From assembly GCA_025774645.1 (NCBI GenBank), contig JALGVN010000007.1, forward strand, positions 1-37,081: 37,081 nt of DNA, given 5' to 3'. The translations under genes and the position numbers were made by a program. Source of the DNA: a bacterium. Lineage in GTDB: Bacteria; Joyebacterota; Joyebacteria; Joyebacterales; Joyebacteraceae. Under the pieces are notes generated by a model that was not told where the DNA came from, did not search any database, and saw only the letters and a program-made list of their open reading frames with translations. Positions 25,450 to 34,088 of this stretch are shown here, in pieces (within the stretch, counting starts at the first letter, position 1; every line of letters starts with the position of its first letter).

Positions 25450-28400
25450 CTAGGTCGGTTCGATCGTCTCCCGGATCGTGCGGAGGAGCTCGCCGATGTC
25501 GTAGGGCTTCGGCAGGAAGGCGAGTCCCTTCTCATCGATCACGGACCACTGCGATTTCTGGTCTGTGTAGCCGCTCGAGAGGAGGACGTGGAGCTCCGGA
25601 CTCACAGAGAGGAGCTCCTCGACGAGCTGCAGCCCGCTCTTGGCCGGGAGGACGACGTCGCTGAAGATGAGGTCGACCCGGCGTTCCTCGTTCTCGAAGA
25701 TGGTCATCGCTTCCTCGGCGCTCGTCGCCTCGAGGACCTCGTACCCGCCCTCGGAGAGCGCTCTCTTGGCGAAGTCCCGGACGTTGTCCTCATCCTCGAC
25801 AAGCAGGATGCGCTCGCCGTGTCCGAGGACCTGCTCCATCGGGAGGTCCGCGACTTGCTCTTCCTCCGTGACGGCGGCCGTCACAGGCATGTACACCTCG
25901 AAGGTCGTGCCCGCGCCGGGCTCGCTCGACACGCCGATCCAACCGCCGTGCGGCTTCCTTCGTGCTGAAGAACGGCTCGAAGATGCGGTCGACGACCGCC
26001 TGGTCGATGCCCTCGCCGGTGTCCTTCACGGAGATTCGCACGTACTCGCCCGGGCGGGCCTCGCCCACGTCCTGGCACTCCGGTTCACCGAGCGTGGTGT
26101 TCTCGGTCCGGATGGTGAGCGTTCCCCCTCCCGGCATCGCGTCACGGCTGTTGATGGCGAGGTTCATGACGACCTGCTCGATCTGGGACGGGTCGGCCTT
26201 CACCTGCCTGAGCCCTCCGTCGAGATCGACCACGAGCTCGACGTCCTCGCCGATGAGGCGGCGGAGCATCTTGTCGGTGTTCGTGACGACGTCGTTCAGC
26301 GAGAGCACCTTCCGCTGGAGAGGCTGTCTCCTGCTGAACGCGAGGAGCTGGCCGGTGAGCGCTGCCGCCTGCTCGCCGACCTTCTTGATCTGCGACACGT
26401 CCGAGTAGGTCGGATCGCCTTCATCGACCCTGCGGAGCACGAGCTCCGCGTAACCCGTGATCGCGGTCAGGAGGTTGTTGAAGTCGTGTGCGACTCCTCC
26501 GGCGAGGTTCCCGATGGCCTCCATCTTCTGCGCGTGGAGGAGAATGTCCTGCGTTCTCTTGAGTTCCTGCAGGCTGTTCTCGAGCTCCTGCATGAGGTTC
26601 GCCTTGCGGAGCGCGGCGGCGAGCTGGTTGGCGAACGCCGTTATGGCCGGGGCGTCCTTTCTGGTGAGTTCGGCTGAGCGAACCGCCAGGACGCCGGTGA
26701 CGTCCTCGCCCGCGATGAGGGGAGCGAGAATCGAACGCTCGGCGTACAGCATGTCGGCGAGACCGTCGCCGTCCCCCCACGTGGAGGGGGCGGACGCCGC
26801 GCGCGTGGTTCCCTGCGGTCCTTCGATGAGGATCGCCCGCCGCTCGCTCGTGACCCTCCTGATCGGGTCCGCCGGGTTTGCCGAGATCGGCACGCCCGCG
26901 ACGGCGAGCGTGTCGATGTACTCGTCGGCCTCTGGGAACTCGACGCTCTCGCTCACGTACCGGAGCGTGACCTCGCACCGGCCCGGGTAAGCCATGAGGA
27001 CCGCGCACGAGAGTCCGACCCTTTCGAGTTCCTGCGCGACGGCCTCGAGGATCTGCTCCGCCCTGAGGTGACGCTCCATGCCGAGGGCCGCTGCGTTCAG
27101 CGTCTGCAGCAGCTGCTCCGCCCTGGTGCGTTCGGTCATGTCGTGGAAGATGGAGATGTACGAGGAGAGGCGTCCCTGCCTGTCCCTGAGAGGGGAGACG
27201 CGGAACTCGACGAGGAACGTGCTCCCGTCCTTCCGCCTGTTCATGCGCCCGCCGCTCCACACGCGTCCCGACGAGACGGTCCGGTGGATCTCGTCCTGGA
27301 ATTCGTCACCCCACGCTTCGGCCGAGAGGAGGTCGAGCGTCTTTCCGATGAGCTCGCCGCCAGGGTACCCGACCTGCAGCGGGATCGAGCCCAGGAACTG
27401 GAGTTCCTCCTCGGCCTGCTTCCTCGATGTGATGTCGCGGACGACGGCGGTGAAGAAGGTGTCGTCGCCTGATTTCCAGGCGCCGATCGAGAGCTCCATC
27501 GGGAACTCGCTCTCGTCCTTCCTGAGGCCGATGCCCTCGACGGTGGCGCGGACATAGCCCTGGCCCTCGGCTGAGACTGCGCGCATGAGACCGTCGACGT
27601 GCGCCTGGAGGAAGCCCTCCGGCACCACGAGCGAGAACGGCCTCCCGACTGCCTCGTCCGAGCTGTAGCCGAACATGTTCTCCGCGGCCTTGTTCCAGAA
27701 GATGATCTTCCCGTGGCTTTCGACGTTGATGAGTGCGTCGTTCGACGTCTCAGCGATCGCATTGAAGCGTCCGTCGCCGTGTCTCCTGGCACCCTCGGCC
27801 TGGGTCCGCGCTATGGCGGGCGCGACGACGGCGGCGATGTCGCACATCAGGTCCTCGGCGTCCTCGCCGAACGCGTCGTCGTCGGTGTAGCTCTGAACCG
27901 CGATGGCCCCGATCGCTCCTTCTGGGGAGAGGAGGGGGACGCCGAGCCACGACTTGCACGGCGTACCGACGACTTCGATCTCACCCGTTGTGACCATGCG
28001 GGCCACGTCTTCCTCGGTGGCGATGAGCGGCGCGCGCGTCCTCACGACGTGCCCCGTCAGGGTCTTCCCCGGCGGGAGGGTCTCGAACTGATTCTGGTCC
28101 TTCTCGTCGAGGAAGAGCGGGAGGTCGATCCTCTCGGTCTCCTGGTTGTAGAGAGCGACGAAGAAGTTCCTCGTGTCGATGAGCTTGCCGAGCTGCTGCC
28201 TCACGGTGCGGTAGAGCTCGTTCGGGTCTTCGGTGGAGCTCGCCTTCGCCGAAACGACCCTGAGGATCTCGCGCTCCATCATCGATCTCCTGCGCCCCGT
28301 CTCGTCGACGAAGGAGAACGCCAGCGCGAGGATCTTCCCTGACTGGTCGGTCGCGACGGTCGCCGAGACGGCGACGGGGAAGGAGGTGCCGTCGGAGTGC

Positions 28401-29965
28401 TTGGCCTCGAGGTCGCCGCTCCATCTGCCGCCTGCCTTCAGTTCGCCGAGCATCTCCGAGACGGCCTGGGGGTTCACGAGAAAGCGACCGATCGGGACTC
28501 CGAGGACCTGCGGTACGTCCCTGTAGTTCCACGCTTTCAGGAACGCGTCGTTGACGCGTACGACCGCGCCCTTGTCATCCGCTATCATGGCGGGGTCGAG
28601 CGAGTTGTCGACAGCGCGCTCGGCGACGCTGATCTCCTGTTCAGCCAGACGGCGCTGGGCAGCGGCGGCGTAGACGTCCGCGAGCCGCTCGAGCGTCTGC
28701 TGGTCGTTCGGCGTGTATCCCTGGCTCGAGTTCGCTACCGCGATCACGCCCAGAAGGTGACCCGCCGCGACGGCGGGCACGCCGAGGAAGTTCGCTATCG
28801 GGGAGGGGGCGTTGGGAACGCCGTCCCACTCGTCGCTCAGCTGGGGTTCGTTCGTCCGGAGCGTCTTCGAGGTCTCGAGGACGCACGTCCAGAGTCCGGG
28901 GTAGCGTCCGGCGGGCGCCGATGTGTCCGGCTGCTCTAGCGCGGTCTCGCCGGTCTCCGCTTCGCAGCCGTCGGCGTCAGCCTGCGCGCACGCCGGGCTC
29001 GACGTTGAGGGGAGGCCCTTCGACGACTGGACGATGGGCACGCCCGATCTGGGGTCCATCATCCAGACGACCCCCTCGCTGCTGCCGGTCGTGGCCATTG
29101 CGTGGTCGAGCACGCTCTCCGCGATCTCGTTGACGGGTGCGTCGCAGGCGACGACCGCGTCGGTCAGCCGGGCGAGCGCCTCGGCGGACTTCTTCTCCGT
29201 CGCGAGTTCGTCGGCCGTCCTGGAGCGCATCCTCTCGAGCTCGATCGCCCGAAGTGTCATTCCCAAGTCCCACGCGACCTTCAGGAGGAGAGCCTTCTCC
29301 TCGTCGTCGTCCACGGTTTGAGGCGGGGCGGAGACGCACAGGACACCGTACGTCCTGTCGCCGGCGGAGATGCGCACGATGAGGTTCCCGCGGCCGTAGT
29401 GCTTCGGCTTGAGCGGGCAGTCGCCACACTCGGCGACCGGGTCCTGGAACACGACCGGGTCGGGTCTCGTGAGCGCCGTGCGCGCGCACGCCGGTCGCCT
29501 CCCGTTCTCCATGGCGTTCCGGAGCGCGTCGAACTCCTCACCCCACCCGCCCTCCGCGGCGGCCGCCAGCCCGCCGCTCCCGTCGAAGATCCCGATCCAG
29601 ACCTTCTCGTAGTTTCTCGTCGATATCAGCTGCCGGCACGCTTCGGCGACCAGCGGCTCGACGTCGGTCTCGCGGATCGTGAACCCGATGATGCTCCGCA
29701 CGGTCTCGAGCTTCCCGTTCAGGTGCTTCGCCTCTTCCTCGGCCAGTCTGATTCGGGCCATGAACATGCCGGGCGCGAGGTAGATTCCCGAGACAACCAG
29801 AAGGACGACCGCTCGGTAGAGGACCTCGTGGAAGAGGTCGCCGGCGAGCCTCATGTTCAGGAACGGGACGTTCCGGCCGATGACGTGACCCAGGATGGGG
29901 TCGATGGTCAAGGCCGCGAGGGCCACGACGATGATCAGGCACAGCGTCTTGGGCAGTCTGCTCAT
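25450..29965 (-). CDS. Giant hybrid histidine kinase, frameshifted by loss of its G2 segment
   Basis: Two membrane helices (about 5-27 and 43-66) are followed by a GAF-like domain with Cys160, Cys180 and Cys183, a GAF domain (about 265-445), PAS (about 447-565), GAF (about 570-730), PAS (about 740-860), a shortened PAS, another GAF and the HisKA/HATPase core. The H-box is canonical: GVAHDFNNLLTAITGYAEL with His1160. NLAINSRDAM (N box) and DTGEGID (G1) are intact. After FEPFFSTKE, at 25955, the frame breaks. The expected G2 lid (GTGLGLSTVYGIV type) is missing, and the protein resumes in another frame at KPHGGWIGVSSEPGAGTTF (25956 downward), followed by an intact receiver with phospho-Asp in FSDVVLP. 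Without repair, the first frame ends at 25790. The ATG at 29965 has GGAG upstream; a TTG at 29989 and an ATG at 29977 are alternatives. Confidence 0.85.
25950..25957 (-). other. Deletion/frameshift junction in the upstream kinase
   Basis: On the minus strand the text reads ACGAAGGAAGCCGCACGGC. GAAG occurs twice in a row at the junction. Homologs have about 15 extra codons here for the G2 ATP lid. A deletion of roughly 44-50 bases (3n+2) ending at GAAG microhomology would explain both the missing motif and the frame change. Confidence 0.7.
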
Positions 29966-30442
29966 GGTCCGCTCCATTCGTCCCGACAAGCGGTGGCGGA
30001 ACGGGTGTGATCGGGTCCTCTCCGTTTCGGACCCGGCCGCGCTCCCGGCCCCCGGGGCGCGAGGTCGCCCGGACGGGATCTCCCCGACGCGGGCAGATAA
30101 TGCGTTTTGCGACCCGTCGCCGCCCTCCGTCCTGAGAGGAGGAGGCGGGTAGGGGGCCTTCTGTCGCCTTCAGGGGCTGGACGGCCCCGTCGGCGGGGTC
30201 CCGCACGGCCGCTCATGGCAGGCAGTGCGGCCCACGCGGTCAATCCGCCGCAGGTGAGCCCCGCACGACGGTCAAAAGCAAGTTCTACGCCAGAATCGGC
30301 TCAGAAGAGGGCCGAGAGCACGGCCCTCGAGCCCCCAGGGTCTCCCAGCCGGGGCCTCCGGGCTGTGCCCGCGTTCCGGGTGGGTGCGACCGCGGCCGCT
30401 TCAGGCCGGCTGCCGTCCTGCCACCGCCGTCGCGATTCCGCT
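29966..30442. other. Long structured intergenic region between divergent kinase and STAS genes
   Basis: About 480 bases carry no convincing gene; the open frames here are Arg/Pro-rich shadows. The clearest structure is at 30298-30333: GAGGGCCG/CGGCCCTC (8 bp, 6-base loop) stacked on GGCTC/GAGCC with a 4-base bulge. A near-consensus GATAAT (30094-30099) has no matching -35 element. Promoters for the kinase operon must lie here but none stands out. Confidence 0.5.
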
Positions 30443-30471
30443 TTGATTTGCCGGCTCTCGTGTGCTAAAGT
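30443..30471 (+). promoter_or_regulatory. Sigma70-type promoter for the STAS/RsbW-like pair
   Basis: TTGATT (30443-30448), a 17-base spacer and TAAAGT (30466-30471), with an extended TGC just before the -10. Transcription would begin near 30478, leaving a leader of about 100 bases before the TTG start. Confidence 0.6.
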
Positions 30472-30576
30472 CGCGCCAATGAATTCGGTCCCCGTGACGC
30501 GCGGGGGCCGAGTCGGGGATGTCCTGGTCGCCGCAGTCGTACCGGCGGCCGATTCGCAACACCACGGAGGTGGATC

Positions 30577-30912
30577 TTGAAGGTCAAGACCCAGATGGAA
30601 GGTGACGTCGCCCTCGTTCACGTCTCGGGCAAGCTCATGGGTGGACCCGAGAGTGAGAACCTGAGGAACGAGATCAAGCAGCTCCTCGACAAGGGCACGA
30701 CGAAGTTCGTGATCAACCTCAAGGGCGTGCCGTGGATCAACAGCACGGGGCTCGGAGCGCTCATGGCTGTCTACACGAGCGTTCAGAGGGGCGAGGGCGT
30801 GCTCAAGCTCGCGCACGTCTCCGACCGGATCCAGAGCCTGTTCATGATCACGAAGCTCCTGACGATCTTCGACACGTACGCGACTGAGAAGGAAGCCATC
30901 GATAGCTTCTAG
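30577..30912 (+). CDS. STAS-domain anti-sigma factor antagonist (RsbV/SpoIIAA-like)
   Basis: The 111-residue protein is a single STAS domain of the type that binds an RsbW/SpoIIAB-like kinase when dephosphorylated. KFVINLKGVPWINSTGLGALM (43-63 region) holds the phosphorylation motif N-S-T-G-L-G with Ser56/Thr57. The usual Asp before the Ser is Asn. The TTG start at 30577 is set by GGAGGTGG just upstream; no other start exists. The next gene, 22 bases downstream, encodes the matching ATPase, so the two form a partner-switching pair. No sigma factor or PP2C phosphatase is present in the window, so the regulated output is unknown. Divergent orientation to the large kinases hints at shared signalling but does not prove it. 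Confidence 0.93.
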   Translation: MKVKTQMEGDVALVHVSGKLMGGPESENLRNEIKQLLDKGTTKFVINLKGVPWINSTGLGALMAVYTSVQRGEGVLKLAHVSDRIQSLFMITKLLTIFDTYATEKEAIDSF

Positions 30913-30934
30913 CGACCCGACCGAGAGAGCGACC

Positions 30935-31390
30935 ATGTCTGATGCGGGGTCCGGAAGCCAGGAGCTCGTGCTTCCGAGCGAGTACGAGACGCTTGAGCGC
31001 GTCGACGAGATTCTCCTCGGCTGCTCGCGCTTCAACGCACTCGACGAGAAGACCCAGAACGAAGTGGCGCTGGCCATGATCGAGGCGGTCACGAACGCCG
31101 TCGTTCACGGCAACCGGCTCGACAAGAGCAAGCAGGTGACCGTCACCTGCGACTGGGATCCTGACGAGATTCGGATCAGCGTTCACGACGAGGGCGAGGG
31201 CTTCGACGAGAGCTGCGTGTGGGATCCGACCGATGCCGAGCACTGCATGAAGTGCTCGGGTCGCGGGGTCTTCATCATGCGGGCGACGATGGACGACGTC
31301 GAGTTCGAGATGTCGAAGGAGACGGGCACGACCGTCAGGATGCGGAAGCGCACTTCGGGAGCGGGGGGCGGGTCCGGGGGGGAGGGGTAG
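30935..31390 (+). CDS. RsbW-like anti-sigma/serine kinase ATPase with Cys-containing ATP lid
   Basis: The 151-residue HATPase_c protein resembles RsbW/SpoIIAB, which phosphorylates its STAS partner and sequesters a sigma factor. N box: EAVTNAVVHGN (50-60). G1: VHDEGEGFD (83-91). G2: SGRGVFIMR (108-116). The lid between G1 and G2 carries Cys94, His103, Cys104 and Cys107 (ESCVWDP and EHCMKCSGRG), where related proteins commonly have Ser/Leu/Glu. Further Cys residues are at 30 and 72. This could be a redox or metal switch on ATP binding (inference). The C terminus is Gly-rich. The ATG at 30935 has a weak GAGAG upstream and probably relies on coupling to the STAS gene. A bidirectional terminator follows. 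Confidence 0.92.
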   Translation: MSDAGSGSQELVLPSEYETLERVDEILLGCSRFNALDEKTQNEVALAMIEAVTNAVVHGNRLDKSKQVTVTCDWDPDEIRISVHDEGEGFDESCVWDPTDAEHCMKCSGRGVFIMRATMDDVEFEMSKETGTTVRMRKRTSGAGGGSGGEG

Positions 31391-31449
31391 CTTCGGGAGG
31401 CCCTGCGCTCTGTCCGACGAGCTCCATCCAACCGCCGCCACCAAAGAAG

Positions 31450-31477
31450 AGAGGGGCCCTCTTTCGAGGGCCCCTCT
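31450..31477. terminator. Bidirectional intrinsic terminator between RsbW-like gene and rpmB
   Basis: AGAGGGGCCCT and AGGGCCCCTCT form a perfect 11-bp stem with a CTTTCG loop. TGTTGTTCC follows on the plus strand and TCTTCTTTGG on the minus strand, so it suits both convergent genes. Confidence 0.85.
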
Positions 31478-31502
31478 TGTTGTTCCATACCCGTTTCCCC
31501 GT

Positions 31503-31706
31503 CTATGCTGCTGTCTTCTTGAGCTTGTCCACAGCGCCCGAGCGGATGCAGGAGGTGCAGACGAGGATCTTCTTGGGCGTGCCGTCTATCACGACGCGCA
31601 CGCGCTGGAGGTTCGGCAACCACCGGCGCTTCGTCACGTTGTGAGCGTGGCTGACATTGTGTCCCACGCGCGGGTGCTTCCCGCAGATATCGCAGCGTCT
31701 CGACAT
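31503..31706 (-). CDS. rpmB: 50S ribosomal protein L28 (zinc-binding form)
   Basis: The 67-residue protein opens MSRRCDICGKHPRVGHNVSHAHN and contains TKRRWLPNLQRVRV, the L28 signature. Two CxxC pairs (Cys5/Cys8 and Cys50/Cys53) make it the zinc-binding form. It is a structural protein of the large ribosomal subunit. The start is the ATG at 31706, with GGAGG five bases upstream on the minus strand; the open frame continues upstream to 31847 but without L28 similarity. It stands as a single-gene unit between its own promoter (31739-31767) and the terminator at 31450-31477. Confidence 0.97.
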   Translation of the reverse strand: MSRRCDICGKHPRVGHNVSHAHNVTKRRWLPNLQRVRVVIDGTPKKILVCTSCIRSGAVDKLKKTAA

Positions 31707-31738
31707 GGTGTCCTCCAAGGTTCGGTCACGAATTGACG

Positions 31739-31767
31739 AATCTAGCACGGCCGCCTGCCGCGCGCAA
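31739..31767 (-). promoter_or_regulatory. Candidate rpmB promoter
   Basis: On the minus strand, TTGCGC (31767-31762), 17 bases and TAGATT (31744-31739). Both boxes are partial matches, with exact spacing. The leader would be about 25 bases long. Confidence 0.5.
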
Positions 31768-31794
31768 GGTCTTTCGGGGGCCCTCTCGGCCGTC

Positions 31795-31823
31795 TTGACC
31801 CCGTTTCCGCGCTGGTCTAGAAT
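31795..31823 (+). promoter_or_regulatory. Candidate recG promoter
   Basis: TTGACC (31795-31800), a 17-base spacer and TAGAAT (31818-31823); each box matches the sigma70 consensus at five of six bases. It lies about 110-150 bases before recG and is back-to-back with the rpmB promoter. Confidence 0.7.
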
Positions 31824-31972
31824 CTTGGCTGCGCGGTCGCGCCGCATCCCGGTCGGCGGCCGCCCGGCGCCACCGGGCGCCGACGAGCGTCACCGCGTGT
31901 ACACGCGCGTCCCCTGGGAGAGGGAGGACCGGTATCGCTACCGAGACGACGCTCTACTCTGACGTCCGCTAC

Positions 31973-34024
31973 GTGAAGGGCGTCGGCCCCAAAATGGCCG
32001 CTCTCTTCGCGAAGGGCGGCGTCGAGACCATCGAGGATCTCCTCTACTACGTCCCGCGCACGTACGCCGACTGGTCGCGCATCGCGAACGTCGACACGCT
32101 CAAGGTCGGCGACCGCGTGACGGTCGTCGCCCGCGTGCTCTCGTGCGACGTGTCCCGCCGCGGCCGGTGGTCGATGTTCGTGGCCGCGCTCGAGGACGAC
32201 ACGGGGGCGATCTTCGCGAGGTGGTTCAACCAGCCGTACCTCCAGAACGTGCTCGAGACGGGGACGAAGGCGGTCGTCTCCGGCGAGGTGCGCTTCGACA
32301 AGCACGCCAGGCGCACCGAGTTCGTGAACCCTGCGTTCGAGGTCATCCGGGAGGACGAGGCCGCGGAACTCGTGCACGCCGGGAGGATCGTGCCGGAGTA
32401 CTCGCAGATCGGGGATCTCTCCGGCAGACGCATCCGGCGGATCATGAAGACCGCCATCGACCGCTTCCTCGACGTGCTCGTCGACCCGCTCCCCGAGGGA
32501 TTGCGGAAGAAGCACGCCCTGCCCGGTCTCCGCGAGGCCATGGGGGACGTCCACTTCCCGCCGTCGCTCGAGCGGGCGGAGCGGGCCCGGTCGCGCCTGG
32601 CGTACGAGGAGTTCTTCCTCTTCCAGGTCATCGTCGCGCTCCGGAAGCTCCGCGCTGCGACCGGCGGTCCGGCGGTCCGCTTCGACTGGAACGAGGCCGA
32701 GCACGCGCGGCTCCTCTCGTCGCTGCCGTTCGAGCTGACGGCCGCGCAGGAGCGCGTAGTCGGCGAGATCCGCGGCGACATGGCGGCCGACCGTGCCATG
32801 AACCGGCTCCTCCAGGGCGACGTCGGCTCGGGGAAGACGGTCGTCGCGGCCGCGGCGATGCATCAGGCGGTCGCGAACGGGTATCAGGCCGCGATCATGG
32901 CTCCGACCGAGATCCTCGCGGAGCAGCACCACGAGAACATCACGGCGCTCCTCGCGCCGCTCGGGGACCGGGTCGTTCTTCTTCGCGGCGGCATGAAGGC
33001 CGCCGACCGGGAGGAGGCGCTCCGTCACATCGAGAGCGGCGAGGCGGAGGTGGTCGTCGGAACCCACGCGCTCATCCAGGAGGGCACCCTGTTCGGGAAT
33101 CTCGCGCTCGCGGTCGTCGACGAGCAGCACCGGTTCGGCGTCGTGCAGCGCGCGGCGCTCCGAGCGAAGGGGAAGGCGCCCGACATCCTCGTCATGACGG
33201 CGACCCCGATCCCGAGGACGCTCGCGCTGACGGTGTACGGCGACCTCGACGTGTCCGTGCTCGACGAGCTGCCGCCTGGGAGGATGCCGGTCGTCACGGC
33301 GGTGCGCGACGAGGCGGCGCGCGCGAGGGTCTACGAGTTCCTCAGGAAGGAGATCGGGGAGGGGCGGCAGGTCTTCGTCGTCTACCCGCTCGTCGAGGAG
33401 TCCGAGAAGCTCGAGCTCTCGGCGGCGACGAAGATGTACGAGGAGCTCCGCGGGAAGACCTTCAAGGACGCGAGCGTCGGACTCATCCACGGCCGGATGA
33501 AGCCCGAGGAGAAGGACGCGGTGATGGACGAGTTCAGGAAGGGGAAGACCGACCTCCTCGTCTCGACGACGGTCGTCGAGGTCGGGGTCGACGTGCCGAA
33601 CGCGACCGTCATGCTCATCGAGCACGCCGAGCGATTCGGTCTGGCGCAGCTCCACCAGCTGCGGGGCCGGGTCGGAAGGGGAGCGCACAGGTCGTACTGC
33701 GTGCTCATGGTCGGGACCGGGGCGTCCGACGAGGCGAGGGAGCGGATCCAGGTCCTCGCCGACACGAACGACGGGTTCCAGATTGCAGAGAAGGACCTCG
33801 AGATCAGAGGCCCGGGCGAGTTCCTGGGAGTCAGACAGCACGGGCTCCCGCGGTTCTCGGTGGCCGACCTCTCGCGCGACTCGGAGCTCCTCGTGCTGGC
33901 GCGCGACGACGCGTTCGCGTTCGTCGACGACGATCCGGGGATGAAGGGGACCGAGGCGGCGCTCGTGAGAGCGGCGATCGAGCGCCGGTTCAGGGACAGA
34001 GAGACGTTCATCGACGTGGGGTAG
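31973..34024 (+). CDS. recG: ATP-dependent DNA helicase RecG
   Basis: RecG remodels stalled replication forks and recombination junctions. The N-terminal wedge region starts KGVGPKMAALFAKGGVETIEDLLYYVPRTY in pattern, followed by an OB fold. Helicase motifs: Walker A GDVGSGKT (282-289), APTEILAEQH, the DEQH box (383-386), MTATPIPRTLALT, STTVVEVGVDVPNA and QLRGRVGRG. From the GTG at 31973 the length is 683. That start cuts very close to the first conserved motif and has no ribosome-binding site. The frame is open upstream: GGGAGGA at 31922-31928 sits a few bases before an ATC at 31934 that would add ATETTLYSDVRYV, as expected for RecG. An ATC start or a base error at an original ATG is therefore possible. 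The 3' end and identity are certain. Confidence 0.95.
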   Translation: MKGVGPKMAALFAKGGVETIEDLLYYVPRTYADWSRIANVDTLKVGDRVTVVARVLSCDVSRRGRWSMFVAALEDDTGAIFARWFNQPYLQNVLETGTKAVVSGEVRFDKHARRTEFVNPAFEVIREDEAAELVHAGRIVPEYSQIGDLSGRRIRRIMKTAIDRFLDVLVDPLPEGLRKKHALPGLREAMGDVHFPPSLERAERARSRLAYEEFFLFQVIVALRKLRAATGGPAVRFDWNEAEHARLLSSLPFELTAAQERVVGEIRGDMAADRAMNRLLQGDVGSGKTVVAAAAMHQAVANGYQAAIMAPTEILAEQHHENITALLAPLGDRVVLLRGGMKAADREEALRHIESGEAEVVVGTHALIQEGTLFGNLALAVVDEQHRFGVVQRAALRAKGKAPDILVMTATPIPRTLALTVYGDLDVSVLDELPPGRMPVVTAVRDEAARARVYEFLRKEIGEGRQVFVVYPLVEESEKLELSAATKMYEELRGKTFKDASVGLIHGRMKPEEKDAVMDEFRKGKTDLLVSTTVVEVGVDVPNATVMLIEHAERFGLAQLHQLRGRVGRGAHRSYCVLMVGTGASDEARERIQVLADTNDGFQIAEKDLEIRGPGEFLGVRQHGLPRFSVADLSRDSELLVLARDDAFAFVDDDPGMKGTEAALVRAAIERRFRDRETFIDVG

Positions 34025-34088
34025 CGAGACGGCAGCCGGCCGGAACCCGGCCCGACGCCGGGCGGCCGCGGCAGCGGAGGAGCGACGC

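Noticed and set aside
30094-30099. GATAAT as a -10 box on the plus strand
   Set aside because: No -35 element is found at 15-19 bases upstream and no gene follows closely.
30107-30580. Open frame of 157 codons upstream of the STAS gene
   Set aside because: Composition is Arg/Pro/Ala-rich with no domain, it overlaps the promoter and leader of the STAS gene, and it has no ribosome-binding site.
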